In this document: piece by piece, positions 43,080-51,295 of the stretch
Numbering within the stretch: the stretch's first letter is position 1
Layout of the letters: the number at the start of each line of letters is the position of its first letter
Source of the DNA: FW021-bin31 sp964647485
Lineage (GTDB): Bacteria; Bacteroidota; Bacteroidia; Chitinophagales; Chitinophagaceae
Length of the DNA: 64,000 nt
Assembly: GCA_964647485.1 (NCBI GenBank)
Contig: CAZYHV010000012.1
Coordinates: 43,353-107,352, forward strand
Direction of reading: 5' to 3'
The notes under the pieces: model-generated
Seen by the model: the letters and a program-made list of their open reading frames with translations, nothing else
What the model was told of the DNA's origin: nothing
Databases searched by the model: none
Position numbers and translations under genes: made by a program

Positions 43080-44597
43080 TTATTGTTGATTTCCTAATGA
43101 GCATGCTTCATGCATGGCTTTTTGGGTTAACTCATACATCTTCGAATAAAGAGAGAAGTTTCTTTTATAGATGGGGTGAAGATCCCTTTGAGGGGAGAGC
43201 GCTTCAGTGGGTGAACAATATCTTATGATTTCTGACCAATCCTGTATCCTTCCGAGTGCTTTTAATCCTAAAAAAACAGCTCCCATGGAAGAAATATCTG
43301 CCTGATTGGTAATTATAACTTGCTTTTGAAAAATATCGGAGAGCATTTGCAGCCATGGTTTAGAGTGAACGAATCCACCGGAAACGCAGATTTGTGAAGG
43401 GGATTTTTGAGTTGCATCCATAAGAATTTTTGCATTGTGAAATAAAGCATAACAGATTCCTTCTATTATTGCTCTGGTAAAGTCTTTTCTCTCGTGTCGG
43501 CTTGCAATCCCCCAGAAACATCCTCTCGCATCAGGATCCCACATTGGTGCGCGTTCCCCGTATAAGTAAGGGAGAAACAATAATCCGCGACAACCTGCTT
43601 TGGCTTTAAAAGCCTCTTGTAGAATCTGATGGTATGTTTGTTGTTCACCGCTTAAAAAATTATGTTTATACCAGTCTAAAAGGTTTCCTCCATTATTAAT
43701 AGCCCCACCGGAGATATATTCTTTTTCTGTAAGTAAATAATTGAATAAGCTTCCCGGATTATGAGCACTTGCCGGAATTGGCACCTTGTCGGTTATTCGG
43801 ACAGCACCGCTGGTACCTATGGTTACTGCCATTTGGTCTTTATTAATAACCCCTGATCCTATATTAGCCAGGCATCCATCTCCGGCTCCCAATACGAATG
43901 GAACATTCCTATCCAGGCCCAATAGATGGGCATAATCTGATTGTAATCCTTTGAATAGGTGTGTTGAGGGCAATGGCGTCGCTAGCTTTTCTTTCGTTAT
44001 TCCGATGAGATCTAAAGCAGGAGTATACCAATCTAGTTTTTTATGATCAAATAATCCGGTGGCAGAAGCTAAAGAATGACTGATATAATATCCGCCAAAG
44101 AATTGAGAGAACAGATATTCTTGAAATGAAATGAACTTTCCTGCTTTATGGAAAGTTTCCGGCTTATTTTTTTTCCACCATAATAATTTACAAAACGGAG
44201 ACATGGGATGTATTGGAGTCCCGGTATGTTCATAAAAACGGGTAGCCTCTTTTTTTTCTTTAAAATGAGCGGCTTCTTTTTTACTCCTGTTGTCATTCCA
44301 TAAGAGGAGTGGACTGATGGGGGTATCCCTTTTGTCTACTGCCATAATACCGTGCATAGCGAAGCTGAAGCTCAGGGCGATGGGCTGTCCCTGTTCTTTT
44401 ACAACCGCTTTGATCACACCGATCGTTGCATTTAATAAAGCTTTGGGACTTTGTTCTTCTGCGTCTGGCTTTGGTTGTTGACTTTGGTATTTTATCTGAT
44501 GTTGAGTGGTAATTGTACCACTTATTGTCCAGGCAAGTGCTTTGGTGCTGGATGTACCGATGTCTACTCCTAAAATATACGGTTCCGTTGATTTCAT
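43080..44597 (-). CDS. FGGY-family carbohydrate kinase, gluconate kinase type
   Basis: About 505 residues from the ATG at 44597; the longer in-frame start would run into the divergent acyltransferase region. The FGGY fold is evident: YILGVDIGTSSTKALAW, SFAMHGIMAVDK, LLLWNDNRSK, the gluconate-kinase-like HTGTPIHPMSPFCKLLWWKK, GAGDGCLANIGSG, VTIGTSGAVR, LPYLYGERAPMWDPDARG and CVSGGFVHSKPWLQML. It phosphorylates a sugar or sugar acid with ATP, most likely D-gluconate feeding the pentose phosphate route. No gnt transporter lies beside it. It reads away from the acyltransferase gene with 56 bases between starts. Confidence 0.88.
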   Translation of the reverse strand: MKSTEPYILGVDIGTSSTKALAWTISGTITTQHQIKYQSQQPKPDAEEQSPKALLNATIGVIKAVVKEQGQPIALSFSFAMHGIMAVDKRDTPISPLLLWNDNRSKKEAAHFKEKKEATRFYEHTGTPIHPMSPFCKLLWWKKNKPETFHKAGKFISFQEYLFSQFFGGYYISHSLASATGLFDHKKLDWYTPALDLIGITKEKLATPLPSTHLFKGLQSDYAHLLGLDRNVPFVLGAGDGCLANIGSGVINKDQMAVTIGTSGAVRITDKVPIPASAHNPGSLFNYLLTEKEYISGGAINNGGNLLDWYKHNFLSGEQQTYHQILQEAFKAKAGCRGLLFLPYLYGERAPMWDPDARGCFWGIASRHERKDFTRAIIEGICYALFHNAKILMDATQKSPSQICVSGGFVHSKPWLQMLSDIFQKQVIITNQADISSMGAVFLGLKALGRIQDWSEIIRYCSPTEALSPQRDLHPIYKRNFSLYSKMYELTQKAMHEACSLGNQQ

Positions 44598-44653
44598 TAT
44601 AGTAAAGATAAAGAAACTGATGTACCTTGCAAGCCGGAAACTGCCATTTAAGT

Positions 44654-45520
44654 ATGTATTATTTATTATTTGGTCTTTTTTACCTGCTTTCATTGCTCCC
44701 GTTCTGGCTGCTTTACTTTATTGCAGACGGGTTGTATCTTCTGTTATATTATGTTATAGGATACAGAAAGGAGGTTGTTTTTTCTCATTTAAAACAGGCC
44801 TTTCCGGAAAAAAATACGGAGGAGAGAACGCTGATAGCCAAAAAATATATGCGTAATCTAGCGGATCAAATGGTAGAGACTATTAAGATGATGAGTATCA
44901 GCAGGAGACAAATTGAAAAAAGATTTGAATGTGATACGACTATTTTTAACTATTTAGAAAAGGAAAATCGTACGTATCAAATCCATTTAGGGCATGTTTT
45001 TAATTGGGAATGGGCCAATTTGTATATTCGCTTACTTATTGATCATCCCTTTTTGGTTATTTATAAACCAATAAAAAATAAAACCATCAACCGGATGTTT
45101 AGCTATATGCGAACGCGATTTGGTACTACAATGATTGCTTCTAATAATTTATTGAAGGAGATGCGTCCTTATAAAAATAAAATCTATACCAGTGTGTTGG
45201 TTGCTGATCAGAAACCCCGGAAGGGAAGTCCCTTTTGGTTTCCTTTTTTAAATAAAATGACTCCTTTTTTTAAGGGGCCTGAGATAAGTGCAAAGAGGAA
45301 TGATTTAGCGGTTGTGTTTGGGAATATTGTAAAAGTAAAGCGAGGATATTATAAAATAGAAACTCAACTGGCTTTTGAACACACCAAGGAGGTGGAAAAA
45401 GCCAAAATAACGCAAGATTTTGTTACCTTTCTGGAGGAACGGATTCATAGGCAGCCAGAGAGCTGGCTGTGGAGTCATAGGCGCTGGAAACGAAAGTGGA
45501 AAGGAGAAACCAATAAATAA
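44654..45520 (+). CDS. LpxL/HtrB-like lipid A acyltransferase
   Basis: About 288 residues from the ATG at 44654. An N-terminal membrane helix (LLFGLFYLLSLLPFWLLYFI) is followed by the acyltransferase region with the HX4E motif (H114 and E119 in GHVFNWEW), then VADQKPRKGSPFWFPFLNK and an LxW-type C-terminus (PESWLWSHRRWKRKW). The family transfers a secondary acyl chain from acyl-ACP to lipid A or a related lipid at the inner membrane. tag follows after 6 bases, so tag and nadC may share the transcript. Confidence 0.88.
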   Translation: MYYLLFGLFYLLSLLPFWLLYFIADGLYLLLYYVIGYRKEVVFSHLKQAFPEKNTEERTLIAKKYMRNLADQMVETIKMMSISRRQIEKRFECDTTIFNYLEKENRTYQIHLGHVFNWEWANLYIRLLIDHPFLVIYKPIKNKTINRMFSYMRTRFGTTMIASNNLLKEMRPYKNKIYTSVLVADQKPRKGSPFWFPFLNKMTPFFKGPEISAKRNDLAVVFGNIVKVKRGYYKIETQLAFEHTKEVEKAKITQDFVTFLEERIHRQPESWLWSHRRWKRKWKGETNK

Positions 45521-45526
45521 TGAAGT

Positions 45527-46117
45527 ATGGCAACAAAAGAAAAATTACGTTGTGCTTGGCCCGCAGATGATGCTTTAATGAAACAATATCATGATACCGA
45601 ATGGGGAGTCCCCTTACATGAGGATCAAAAATTATTTGAATTTATTATTTTGGATGCTTTTCAGGCCGGCTTGAGTTGGCGAACGATCCTGCATAAAAGG
45701 GAAAACTTTCGTAAAGCTTTTGCCGATTTTGACCCTGAAATTGTCAGTAAATTTACTGAAAAAGATATTGCAAAACTGGAAAAGAATACAGGAATTATAC
45801 GTAATAAAAGAAAAATAAGAGCTACTATTTCTAATGCTGAATGTTTCCTGAAAGTGCAAAAAGAATTTGGTCGTTTTGATACTTATATTTGGTCGTTTGT
45901 GGATCATCAAACGATTGTTACTGATCGACCACCTTCTGTTCCTGCCGGGACAAAGTCTCCTGAGTCAGAAGCCATGAGTAAAGACTTAAAAAAGAGAGGC
46001 TTTAAATTCGTAGGACCTACTATCTGTTATGCTTTTATGCAGGCGGCAGGAATGATTCACGATCATGTAACCACTTGTTTTAGAAAAAAAGAAATTGATC
46101 AAATGTTAGAAAAGTAA
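45527..46117 (+). CDS. tag: DNA-3-methyladenine glycosylase I
   Basis: 196 residues, normal for Tag. Motifs: RCAWPADDALMKQYHDTEWG, FEFIILDAFQAGLSWRTIL, KRENFRKAFADFDP, NTGIIRNKRKIRATI, and a C-terminal zinc site (HDHVTTC) that pairs with the early Cys and His. It excises 3-methyladenine from alkylated DNA. It lies 6 bases after the acyltransferase and 7 bases before nadC, a tight three-gene arrangement. Confidence 0.96.
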   Translation: MATKEKLRCAWPADDALMKQYHDTEWGVPLHEDQKLFEFIILDAFQAGLSWRTILHKRENFRKAFADFDPEIVSKFTEKDIAKLEKNTGIIRNKRKIRATISNAECFLKVQKEFGRFDTYIWSFVDHQTIVTDRPPSVPAGTKSPESEAMSKDLKKRGFKFVGPTICYAFMQAAGMIHDHVTTCFRKKEIDQMLEK

Positions 46118-46124
46118 ATTAGAA

Positions 46125-46973
46125 ATGAATCAGGGAAAATTAGATCATTTTATAGAAGAAGCCCTAAAAGAAGATGTAGGGTCAGGAGATCATAGCTCTT
46201 TGGCCTGCATCCCCAAAGTGGCAAAAGGGAAAGCGGTTTTGAAGATTAAAAGTGAAGGTATTATAGCGGGGATTGAAGTGGCTCGCCAAATTTTTAAATA
46301 TTTAGAACCCGAACTTGTTTTTACGGCTTTTAAAGAAGACGGAGCCACCATGACTTATGGAGAACAAGCCTTTGAAGTAGAAGGGAGCGTGCACACCTTG
46401 CTGAAAGGAGAACGTTTGGCTTTGAATTGTATGCAAAGGATGAGTGGAATTGCGACCTTGACCGGAAAATATGTAAAAGAAATAGGGGAATATCCGACAC
46501 GATTATTAGATACAAGAAAAACAACACCGAATTTTCGATTACTTGAAAAAGAAGCTGTTCGTATAGGGGGTGGACATAATCACAGAATGGGATTGTATGA
46601 CATGGTGATGTTAAAGGATAATCATATAGACTTTGCAGGAGGAATTACGGCAGCCATTTCCCGAGTTGAGGGCTATCTAAAGTCAAGAGGATTGGAAATA
46701 CCCGTAGAGGTGGAAGCTCGTTCTTTAAAAGAAGTCCGGGAGATTATGGCTGCCGGGAAGGTACAACGAATTATGTTGGATAATTTTACACCCGAAGAAG
46801 CGAGGGAAGCCGTCAAGGTTATTGATGGAGCCTTTGAAACAGAAGCTTCGGGTGGAATTACGCTCGCAACCATTGCTGCTTATGCTGCGGCAGGAGTGGA
46901 TTTTATTTCTGCAGGCGCAATTATACATCAGGCTGCAAGCCTGGATTTAAGTCTGAAAGCAGAAGTGAGTTAA
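46125..46973 (+). CDS. nadC: Nicotinate-nucleotide pyrophosphorylase (carboxylating)
   Basis: 282 residues with the quinolinate phosphoribosyltransferase pattern: EDVGSGDHSS, GERLALNCMQRMSGIATLT, RLLDTRKTTPNFRLLEKEAV, RIGGGHNHRMGLYDMVMLKD, VEVEARSLKEV, IMLDNFTPEEAREAV and EASGGITLATIAAYA. It turns quinolinate and PRPP into nicotinate mononucleotide in NAD synthesis. Its TAA stop overlaps the stop of the convergent helicase gene: both use the TTAA at 46970-46973. Confidence 0.97.
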   Translation: MNQGKLDHFIEEALKEDVGSGDHSSLACIPKVAKGKAVLKIKSEGIIAGIEVARQIFKYLEPELVFTAFKEDGATMTYGEQAFEVEGSVHTLLKGERLALNCMQRMSGIATLTGKYVKEIGEYPTRLLDTRKTTPNFRLLEKEAVRIGGGHNHRMGLYDMVMLKDNHIDFAGGITAAISRVEGYLKSRGLEIPVEVEARSLKEVREIMAAGKVQRIMLDNFTPEEAREAVKVIDGAFETEASGGITLATIAAYAAAGVDFISAGAIIHQAASLDLSLKAEVS

Positions 46974-49222
46974 GAAGCAGGTTCTTTGTCTTTTGATTCT
47001 TTTTTTAATAGGAGTAGCGCTGCTTTGATTTCTGGATAGGAGTATTTTCCTTTGGTTAATTCATGTATTTCTGAAGATTTTGCTTCCGGATGTTCTCTGA
47101 CTATTGGCAATAATTTATTGAGCGCGTCTTTTTCGAAAAGCTCTTCTGCTTTGATTTCTCCACTAGGGATAAATGTAATTAGATGACCTAGAATAGTACT
47201 TGATTTAAGGGCTCTCTCCTTAGCAATCTCTTCTATGCTTTTGCCGGATTGATATAGAGAAAGTGTCTCCCGCATGGAGGATCCTTTTCTAGTCTTGGTA
47301 CTTTTAGGTTTTGTAGAAGATGTTTTTTCTTTGGGAACAATTTCCTGAGTGGTGGTAAACATGGCGGTAGCTTCCTTGACGAGAGTATGCCGATCTTTGG
47401 ATTGAGCAAGGTCTTGGGCGATGATGGCGGCTTGTTTTAATTGATCCTTTTTATCTAGGAAGGTTTGCGTCAGCCCTTGTAACTGTTTTATCTTTTTTCC
47501 GGTTCGGGCTTTGGTCTTTAATTCCTCAATCTGTTTTTTGATCTCATGAATTATTTTAGTATCCAAATCTCTGGTGAACCAGTTTACGGCAGCTTGTGTT
47601 CTTTCACTGAGTCTGTTGTAATTTTTACTTTGTAAGAGCTGTTCTAATAGGGGAATGAATTTCAGACCTACACTTCTCTCTTGGAGTAGATGTTCTTTTA
47701 AGGTGTTTATCCAGGCGTTTTCTATTAATTTAGGTTGAGTGGTGTTCTTCCTATTATTTTTTAGATAATTTTCCATACTTTGTAAAGGCTTCTCCCATTG
47801 AAAAGCTGTTAGTATGGATTGGTGAATAAAATCTTGTTGTCCTTCTTCTATTAAGAGGCTCAGTTCTTCTTCCGGGAGTTCGCTTTGAGCAAAGGCAAGC
47901 ACCTGCTCGTTGGTTTGTATGCTGTCAGTAGTAATTCTTGACCTTAAAACCATTCCTTCTATATGGGTCAATCGGCTTAATGCTACGTAAACCTGTCCCG
48001 CAGCAAATGCTCTTCCCGCGTCTATAATTGCTTTTTCAAAAGTAAGTCCTTGACTCTTGTGTATGGTGACAGCCCAGGCCAGCCGCAAGGGGAATTGTTC
48101 AAAAGTCCCAATCTCCTTTTCTCTTATCTCATCTTTACTTTCATCATATTGGTAGCGTAAATTATGCCATTTTTCTTTCGATAATTCTAGTAAATCAGGA
48201 TCTCCCGGAAATTGAATAAGCAGTTTGTCATTGACACGATCTATCTCCTTGACTGTCCCCATTTTTCCGTTGTAATATCGTCGATCCTCTCCTTTGTCAT
48301 TTTTTATGAACATGATTTGTGCACCTTCTTTCAGTTCTAGAGAAGAGTCTGCAGGGAAGGCGTTTTGAGGAAAGTCTCCGGAAACTTCTGCCTTCAGTTG
48401 ATGAAGTTCAGCTTCAATTTTAAATAATTCTCGCTCATTTATTTTATCGGCGATATAATTATGGGAAGTAAGGGTGATAAATCCATCGTCTTCGTCCGGA
48501 ATAAAATCGGGTTGAAAATATTGTTCTAAAAGATCTAATTCTTCTTCTTTGCAACAATTATTTCTGATGTTATTTAAAAGGGCAATAAATTCCGGATCAT
48601 CCTGTCTATAGATTTTTTTGAGTTCTAAATAAATCGGATTGGCTTCGCGAATAACCTTGGCATGAAAAAAGAAAGGTCCTTCATAAACGGATTTTAACAA
48701 TTCCCATTCCTGATCGGGAACAACGGGGGGGAGTTGGAATAAATCACCAATATAGACCATTTGCAAGCCGCCAAAAGGTTCATGGTGTCTGCGGCGAATA
48801 TGACGGAGAACCGTATCAATAGCATCCAAGACGTCGGCTCTTACCATAGAAACCTCATCAATGACCAGCAAGTCTAGTTCTCGGATTAAATCCCTTTTCT
48901 TTTTGTGAATACGTAACTTTCCTAGCAGTTGATGAGAATTATAAAATTTATTATTGTTCTCCAGCCATCCACTTTCTTTATTTGCTATATAAGTGCCGAA
49001 GGGAAGTTGAAAAAAAGAGTGTATTGTGACTCCTCCCGCATTGATGGCTGCTACGCCTGTAGGGGCTACTACAACCATTTTTTTGAATGAATGCTCTCTG
49101 AGATATTTTAAAAAAGTAGTTTTACCTGTTCCTGCCCGTCCGGTAAGAAACAAATGCCGATTGGTATGATTGACAATGTTGACTGCTTTTATAAAATCGG
49201 AGTTTGTGTCATCCACTTGCAT
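46970..49222 (-). CDS. Pif1-like ATP-dependent DNA helicase with C-terminal helix-turn-helix domain
   Basis: 750 residues. The SF1B helicase part has Walker A (FLTGRAGTGKTTFLKYL), PTGVAAINAGGVTIHSFFQL, Walker B (LLVIDEVSMVRADVLDAID), GDLFQLPPV, IMFIKNDKG and the motif VI region (AVTIHKSQGLTFEKAIID, VYVALSRLTHIEGMVL). After a lysine-rich linker comes a helix-turn-helix of the HTH_40 type (LSLYQSGKSIEEIAKERALK, IREHPEAKSSEIHELTKGKYSYPEI-like stretch). Such proteins unwind DNA, possibly G-quadruplexes. A promoter box is at 49242-49249. Confidence 0.93.
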   Translation of the reverse strand: MQVDDTNSDFIKAVNIVNHTNRHLFLTGRAGTGKTTFLKYLREHSFKKMVVVAPTGVAAINAGGVTIHSFFQLPFGTYIANKESGWLENNNKFYNSHQLLGKLRIHKKKRDLIRELDLLVIDEVSMVRADVLDAIDTVLRHIRRRHHEPFGGLQMVYIGDLFQLPPVVPDQEWELLKSVYEGPFFFHAKVIREANPIYLELKKIYRQDDPEFIALLNNIRNNCCKEEELDLLEQYFQPDFIPDEDDGFITLTSHNYIADKINERELFKIEAELHQLKAEVSGDFPQNAFPADSSLELKEGAQIMFIKNDKGEDRRYYNGKMGTVKEIDRVNDKLLIQFPGDPDLLELSKEKWHNLRYQYDESKDEIREKEIGTFEQFPLRLAWAVTIHKSQGLTFEKAIIDAGRAFAAGQVYVALSRLTHIEGMVLRSRITTDSIQTNEQVLAFAQSELPEEELSLLIEEGQQDFIHQSILTAFQWEKPLQSMENYLKNNRKNTTQPKLIENAWINTLKEHLLQERSVGLKFIPLLEQLLQSKNYNRLSERTQAAVNWFTRDLDTKIIHEIKKQIEELKTKARTGKKIKQLQGLTQTFLDKKDQLKQAAIIAQDLAQSKDRHTLVKEATAMFTTTQEIVPKEKTSSTKPKSTKTRKGSSMRETLSLYQSGKSIEEIAKERALKSSTILGHLITFIPSGEIKAEELFEKDALNKLLPIVREHPEAKSSEIHELTKGKYSYPEIKAALLLLKKESKDKEPAS

Positions 49223-49416
49223 AAGAGTCGTTCTTTTATCTCAAAAGTAGCACAATCTAAAGAAGAATACGGAGATGACCATTGATTTAACCCGCAATAT
49301 TCACCATTTTTTGGAAACAACTCTACATGTCGTTTAAAATCAAAGTCTTGCCAAACTTCTTCATGTCTTGATTGTTCCTCAAATTTGAGGAATGGTTTGA
49401 AATTATCTTTTTGCAT
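49189..49416 (-). CDS. Possible small hypothetical protein (75 aa) overlapping the helicase start
   Basis: I do not recognise it. The ORF starts ATG at 49416 and its composition up to about residue 50 looks protein-like (FLKFEEQSRHEEVWQDFDFK, HVELFPKNGEYCGLNQW). The last third runs through the helicase promoter box and 34 bases into the helicase gene in another frame, which argues that the present 3' end is not native. It may be a gene fragment, or a small gene belonging to the structured element that precedes it at 49431-49526. Confidence 0.3.
   Translation of the reverse strand: MQKDNFKPFLKFEEQSRHEEVWQDFDFKRHVELFPKNGEYCGLNQWSSPYSSLDCATFEIKERLLCKWMTQTPIL
49242..49249 (-). promoter_or_regulatory. 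Candidate promoter of the Pif1-like helicase gene
   Basis: On the minus strand this is TACTTTTG, an exact TAnnTTTG match, ending 19 bases before the helicase ATG at 49222. Confidence 0.5.
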
Positions 49417-49430
49417 CTATGTTTCGGCAA

Positions 49431-49526
49431 GCACAACAGCCACCGCGTTACAAACTCCTTACAGTCGGCTACTACTGCGGCGGAGTTCGATGCATTTCGG
49501 TTGTACTCAATGCACCACCTTGTTGC
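49431..49526. repeat. GC-richer structured element with nested inverted repeats
   Basis: Nested pairs are GCACAACA (49431-49438) with TGTTGC (49521-49526, one bulge), AACTCC (49453-49458) with GGAGTT (49482-49487), CCGC (49443-49446) with GCGG (49477-49480), and TGCATT (49491-49496) with AATGCA (49509-49514). The stretch is clearly richer in G+C than the flanks and has no coding potential I can defend. The layout recalls an integron attC-like site or a dispersed structured repeat, but the consensus core boxes are not a clean match. Confidence 0.5.
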
Positions 49527-49563
49527 TACAAAAAGCTAATCCCATGAATAATGCGGGTTAACT

Positions 49564-49619
49564 ATAAAAAAAGAAAACAGTTGTGTTGAGAAATCGACAG
49601 ATCAAAATAATCAACTGTT
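49564..49619 (-). terminator. Intrinsic terminator of the Nfu gene
   Basis: On the minus strand AACAGTTG (49619-49612) pairs with CAACTGTT (49583-49576) and is followed by TTCTTTTTTTAT. It lies about 30 bases after the Nfu stop codon. The loop is long (28 bases). Confidence 0.6.
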
Positions 49620-49649
49620 ATTCAATAGAATAACGATTTAAAATAGATC

Positions 49650-50231
49650 CTATTTTGCAGCTTTAACCTCTTTTATTTCGGGAAAATTTCGTTTCATCAC
49701 CGCCTCAACTCCCTTTTTAAGGGTTTTCATGGAAGACGGGCATTCATTGCAGGCTCCATGAAGGGAAACCGTTAAAATTCCATCTTGATAATCTTCGAAA
49801 AGAATGGCTCCGCCATCCATCTCAACAACTGGTTTTACTTGCGAATCTAGGGTAGATTTTATCTTGGAAATGAGATCTGTACCTTCATTTCTGCTTTCTG
49901 TGGTGGTTGTTTTTAATGCGCTTGAATCCATAACCGGCCGTCCTTCTTCTAAATAATCTCTTAAAAAAGGGAGGACTTGTGGTATGATGTTTTGCCATAA
50001 AAAATCTTTGGTCTTTGTTAGGGTAACAAAATTGCTGGCAATGAACACCCTACGAACGAAGGGAAAATTAAACAGGGTGTCTGCCAAAGGAGAAAAATGA
50101 GCTTCTTCCTTTGTGGTGAAATCAGCGACTTTTCCGGGATATAATAATTTATTCACCACAAACTTCATTGTCTCGGGGTTGGGTGTTTCTTCAGAATAAA
50201 TACTTATAGCCGGTAATCCTTCTTGCAGCAT
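49650..50231 (-). CDS. Nfu-type iron-sulfur cluster carrier (Nfu_N plus NifU domain)
   Basis: 193 residues. The N-terminal Nfu_N domain (ISIYSEETPNPETMKFVVNK, LADTLFNFPFVRRVFIASNF, VTLTKTKDFLWQNIIPQV) is followed by a NifU-like C-terminal domain (SKIKSTLDSQVKPVVEMDGG, VSLHGACNECPSS with the CxxC cluster ligand). The protein carries Fe-S clusters to target enzymes. A TAnnTTTG box on the minus strand (50251-50258) lies 19 bases upstream. It is transcribed divergently from mgsA. Confidence 0.93.
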   Translation of the reverse strand: MLQEGLPAISIYSEETPNPETMKFVVNKLLYPGKVADFTTKEEAHFSPLADTLFNFPFVRRVFIASNFVTLTKTKDFLWQNIIPQVLPFLRDYLEEGRPVMDSSALKTTTTESRNEGTDLISKIKSTLDSQVKPVVEMDGGAILFEDYQDGILTVSLHGACNECPSSMKTLKKGVEAVMKRNFPEIKEVKAAK

Positions 50232-50250
50232 AACCTCATTATTTATTATG

Positions 50251-50258
50251 CAAAAATA
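50251..50258 (-). promoter_or_regulatory. Candidate promoter of the Nfu gene
   Basis: Minus-strand TATTTTTG fits TAnnTTTG, 19 bases before the ATG at 50231. Confidence 0.5.
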
Positions 50259-50361
50259 GCCAAACTATTACGAAAAAAAATTAATAAAAAAAAGAATTCC
50301 TTTTTGGGGAAATATAGTTTCGTTTATGTATTTTGTGCAGGAACTTAAAAACGATATTCTA

Positions 50362-50814
50362 ATGACAGAAAAAAGATCTTTGTTTGTGAAGAAACGGATA
50401 GCGCTTGTTGCTCATGACCATAAAAAAGAGGAATTAATTGAATGGGCAAAACATAATAAAGATATCTTGGCGCAGAATGAGTTGTATGGAACAGGAACAA
50501 CAGGGCGATTAATTCAAGAAGCTACGGGGCTTATTGTAAACAAACTGAAGAGTGGTCCGATGGGGGGCGATTTACAAATAGGTACCATGATTGCCGATGG
50601 GAAAATAGGTGTCGTAATTTTCTTTTGGGATCCCATGGAAGCTCAACCCCATGACCCGGATATTCGCGCACTGCTAAGGATGTGTGTGGTTTGGAATGTA
50701 CCTATTGCCAATAATCGTTCTACTGCCGATTTTATTATTACTTCCCCATTATTTAATCAGGAATATGAATTAAAAATGACGGATTATGATAAATACATTA
50801 ATCGAACTATTTAA
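50362..50814 (+). CDS. mgsA: Methylglyoxal synthase
   Basis: 150 residues from the ATG at 50362, close to the 152 of the E. coli enzyme; an in-frame ATG at 50326 would add 12 unrelated residues. Motifs: IALVAHDHKKEELIEWA, YGTGTTGRLIQE, SGPMGGDLQIG (catalytic Asp), FFWDPMEAQPHDPDIRALLR (catalytic His) and NVPIANNRSTADFII. It converts dihydroxyacetone phosphate to methylglyoxal and phosphate, a bypass under phosphate or sugar-phosphate stress. It lies near glpR/glpD, whose product is the same dihydroxyacetone phosphate. Confidence 0.95.
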   Translation: MTEKRSLFVKKRIALVAHDHKKEELIEWAKHNKDILAQNELYGTGTTGRLIQEATGLIVNKLKSGPMGGDLQIGTMIADGKIGVVIFFWDPMEAQPHDPDIRALLRMCVVWNVPIANNRSTADFIITSPLFNQEYELKMTDYDKYINRTI

Positions 50815-50835
50815 GCGCTAGTTTTTAAGGGATTG

Positions 50836-51285
50836 CTACCAGTCTAAGGATGCATTATATTGACTTTCGTCTATTTTAGCATCGTACCTTTTATAGAATC
50901 TCAAGGCCGGATCATTCCATTCGATAACTTGCCAGTCCATGCCCTTGAGTTTTCTTTCTTTTCCTTCTCGGATAATACGTTCGAAAAGTTGTTTCCCGAT
51001 GCCTTTGCTTCGCATCGTTTCTTTGACATAAAAATCTTCTAAATAGAGTCTCTTCCCTTTCCAGGTTGAAAAGCGAAGGTAATAGAGCGCATACCCTACT
51101 ATTTCGTTTTCTTCTTCAGCTACGAATGCTGCCCATACAGGATCCGCTCCAAATCCACTATCCACAAAATGATCGAAAGATTCCGTAACAGCGTCCGGAG
51201 CATTATGATGGGTTGCTAAACCTTGGATGAGTTCGAAGATCTCTTTGCAATCCTCTTTTTGGGCTCTTCTGATATTTATGGCCAT
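50836..51285 (-). CDS. GNAT N-acetyltransferase, diamine acetyltransferase-like
   Basis: 149 residues with the GNAT fold: INIRRAQKEDCKEIFELIQG, AFVAEEENEIVGYALYYLRF, the acetyl-CoA loop after LEDFYVKETMRSKGIGKQLF, and WQVIEWNDPALRFYKRYDAK. The pattern is near spermidine/spermine (diamine) N1-acetyltransferases, but the acceptor could be another amine. Its start is 10 bases after the stop of the GlpR-like regulator, so the two are co-transcribed. Confidence 0.85.
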   Translation of the reverse strand: MAINIRRAQKEDCKEIFELIQGLATHHNAPDAVTESFDHFVDSGFGADPVWAAFVAEEENEIVGYALYYLRFSTWKGKRLYLEDFYVKETMRSKGIGKQLFERIIREGKERKLKGMDWQVIEWNDPALRFYKRYDAKIDESQYNASLDW

Positions 51286-51295
51286 TTGATGATGT

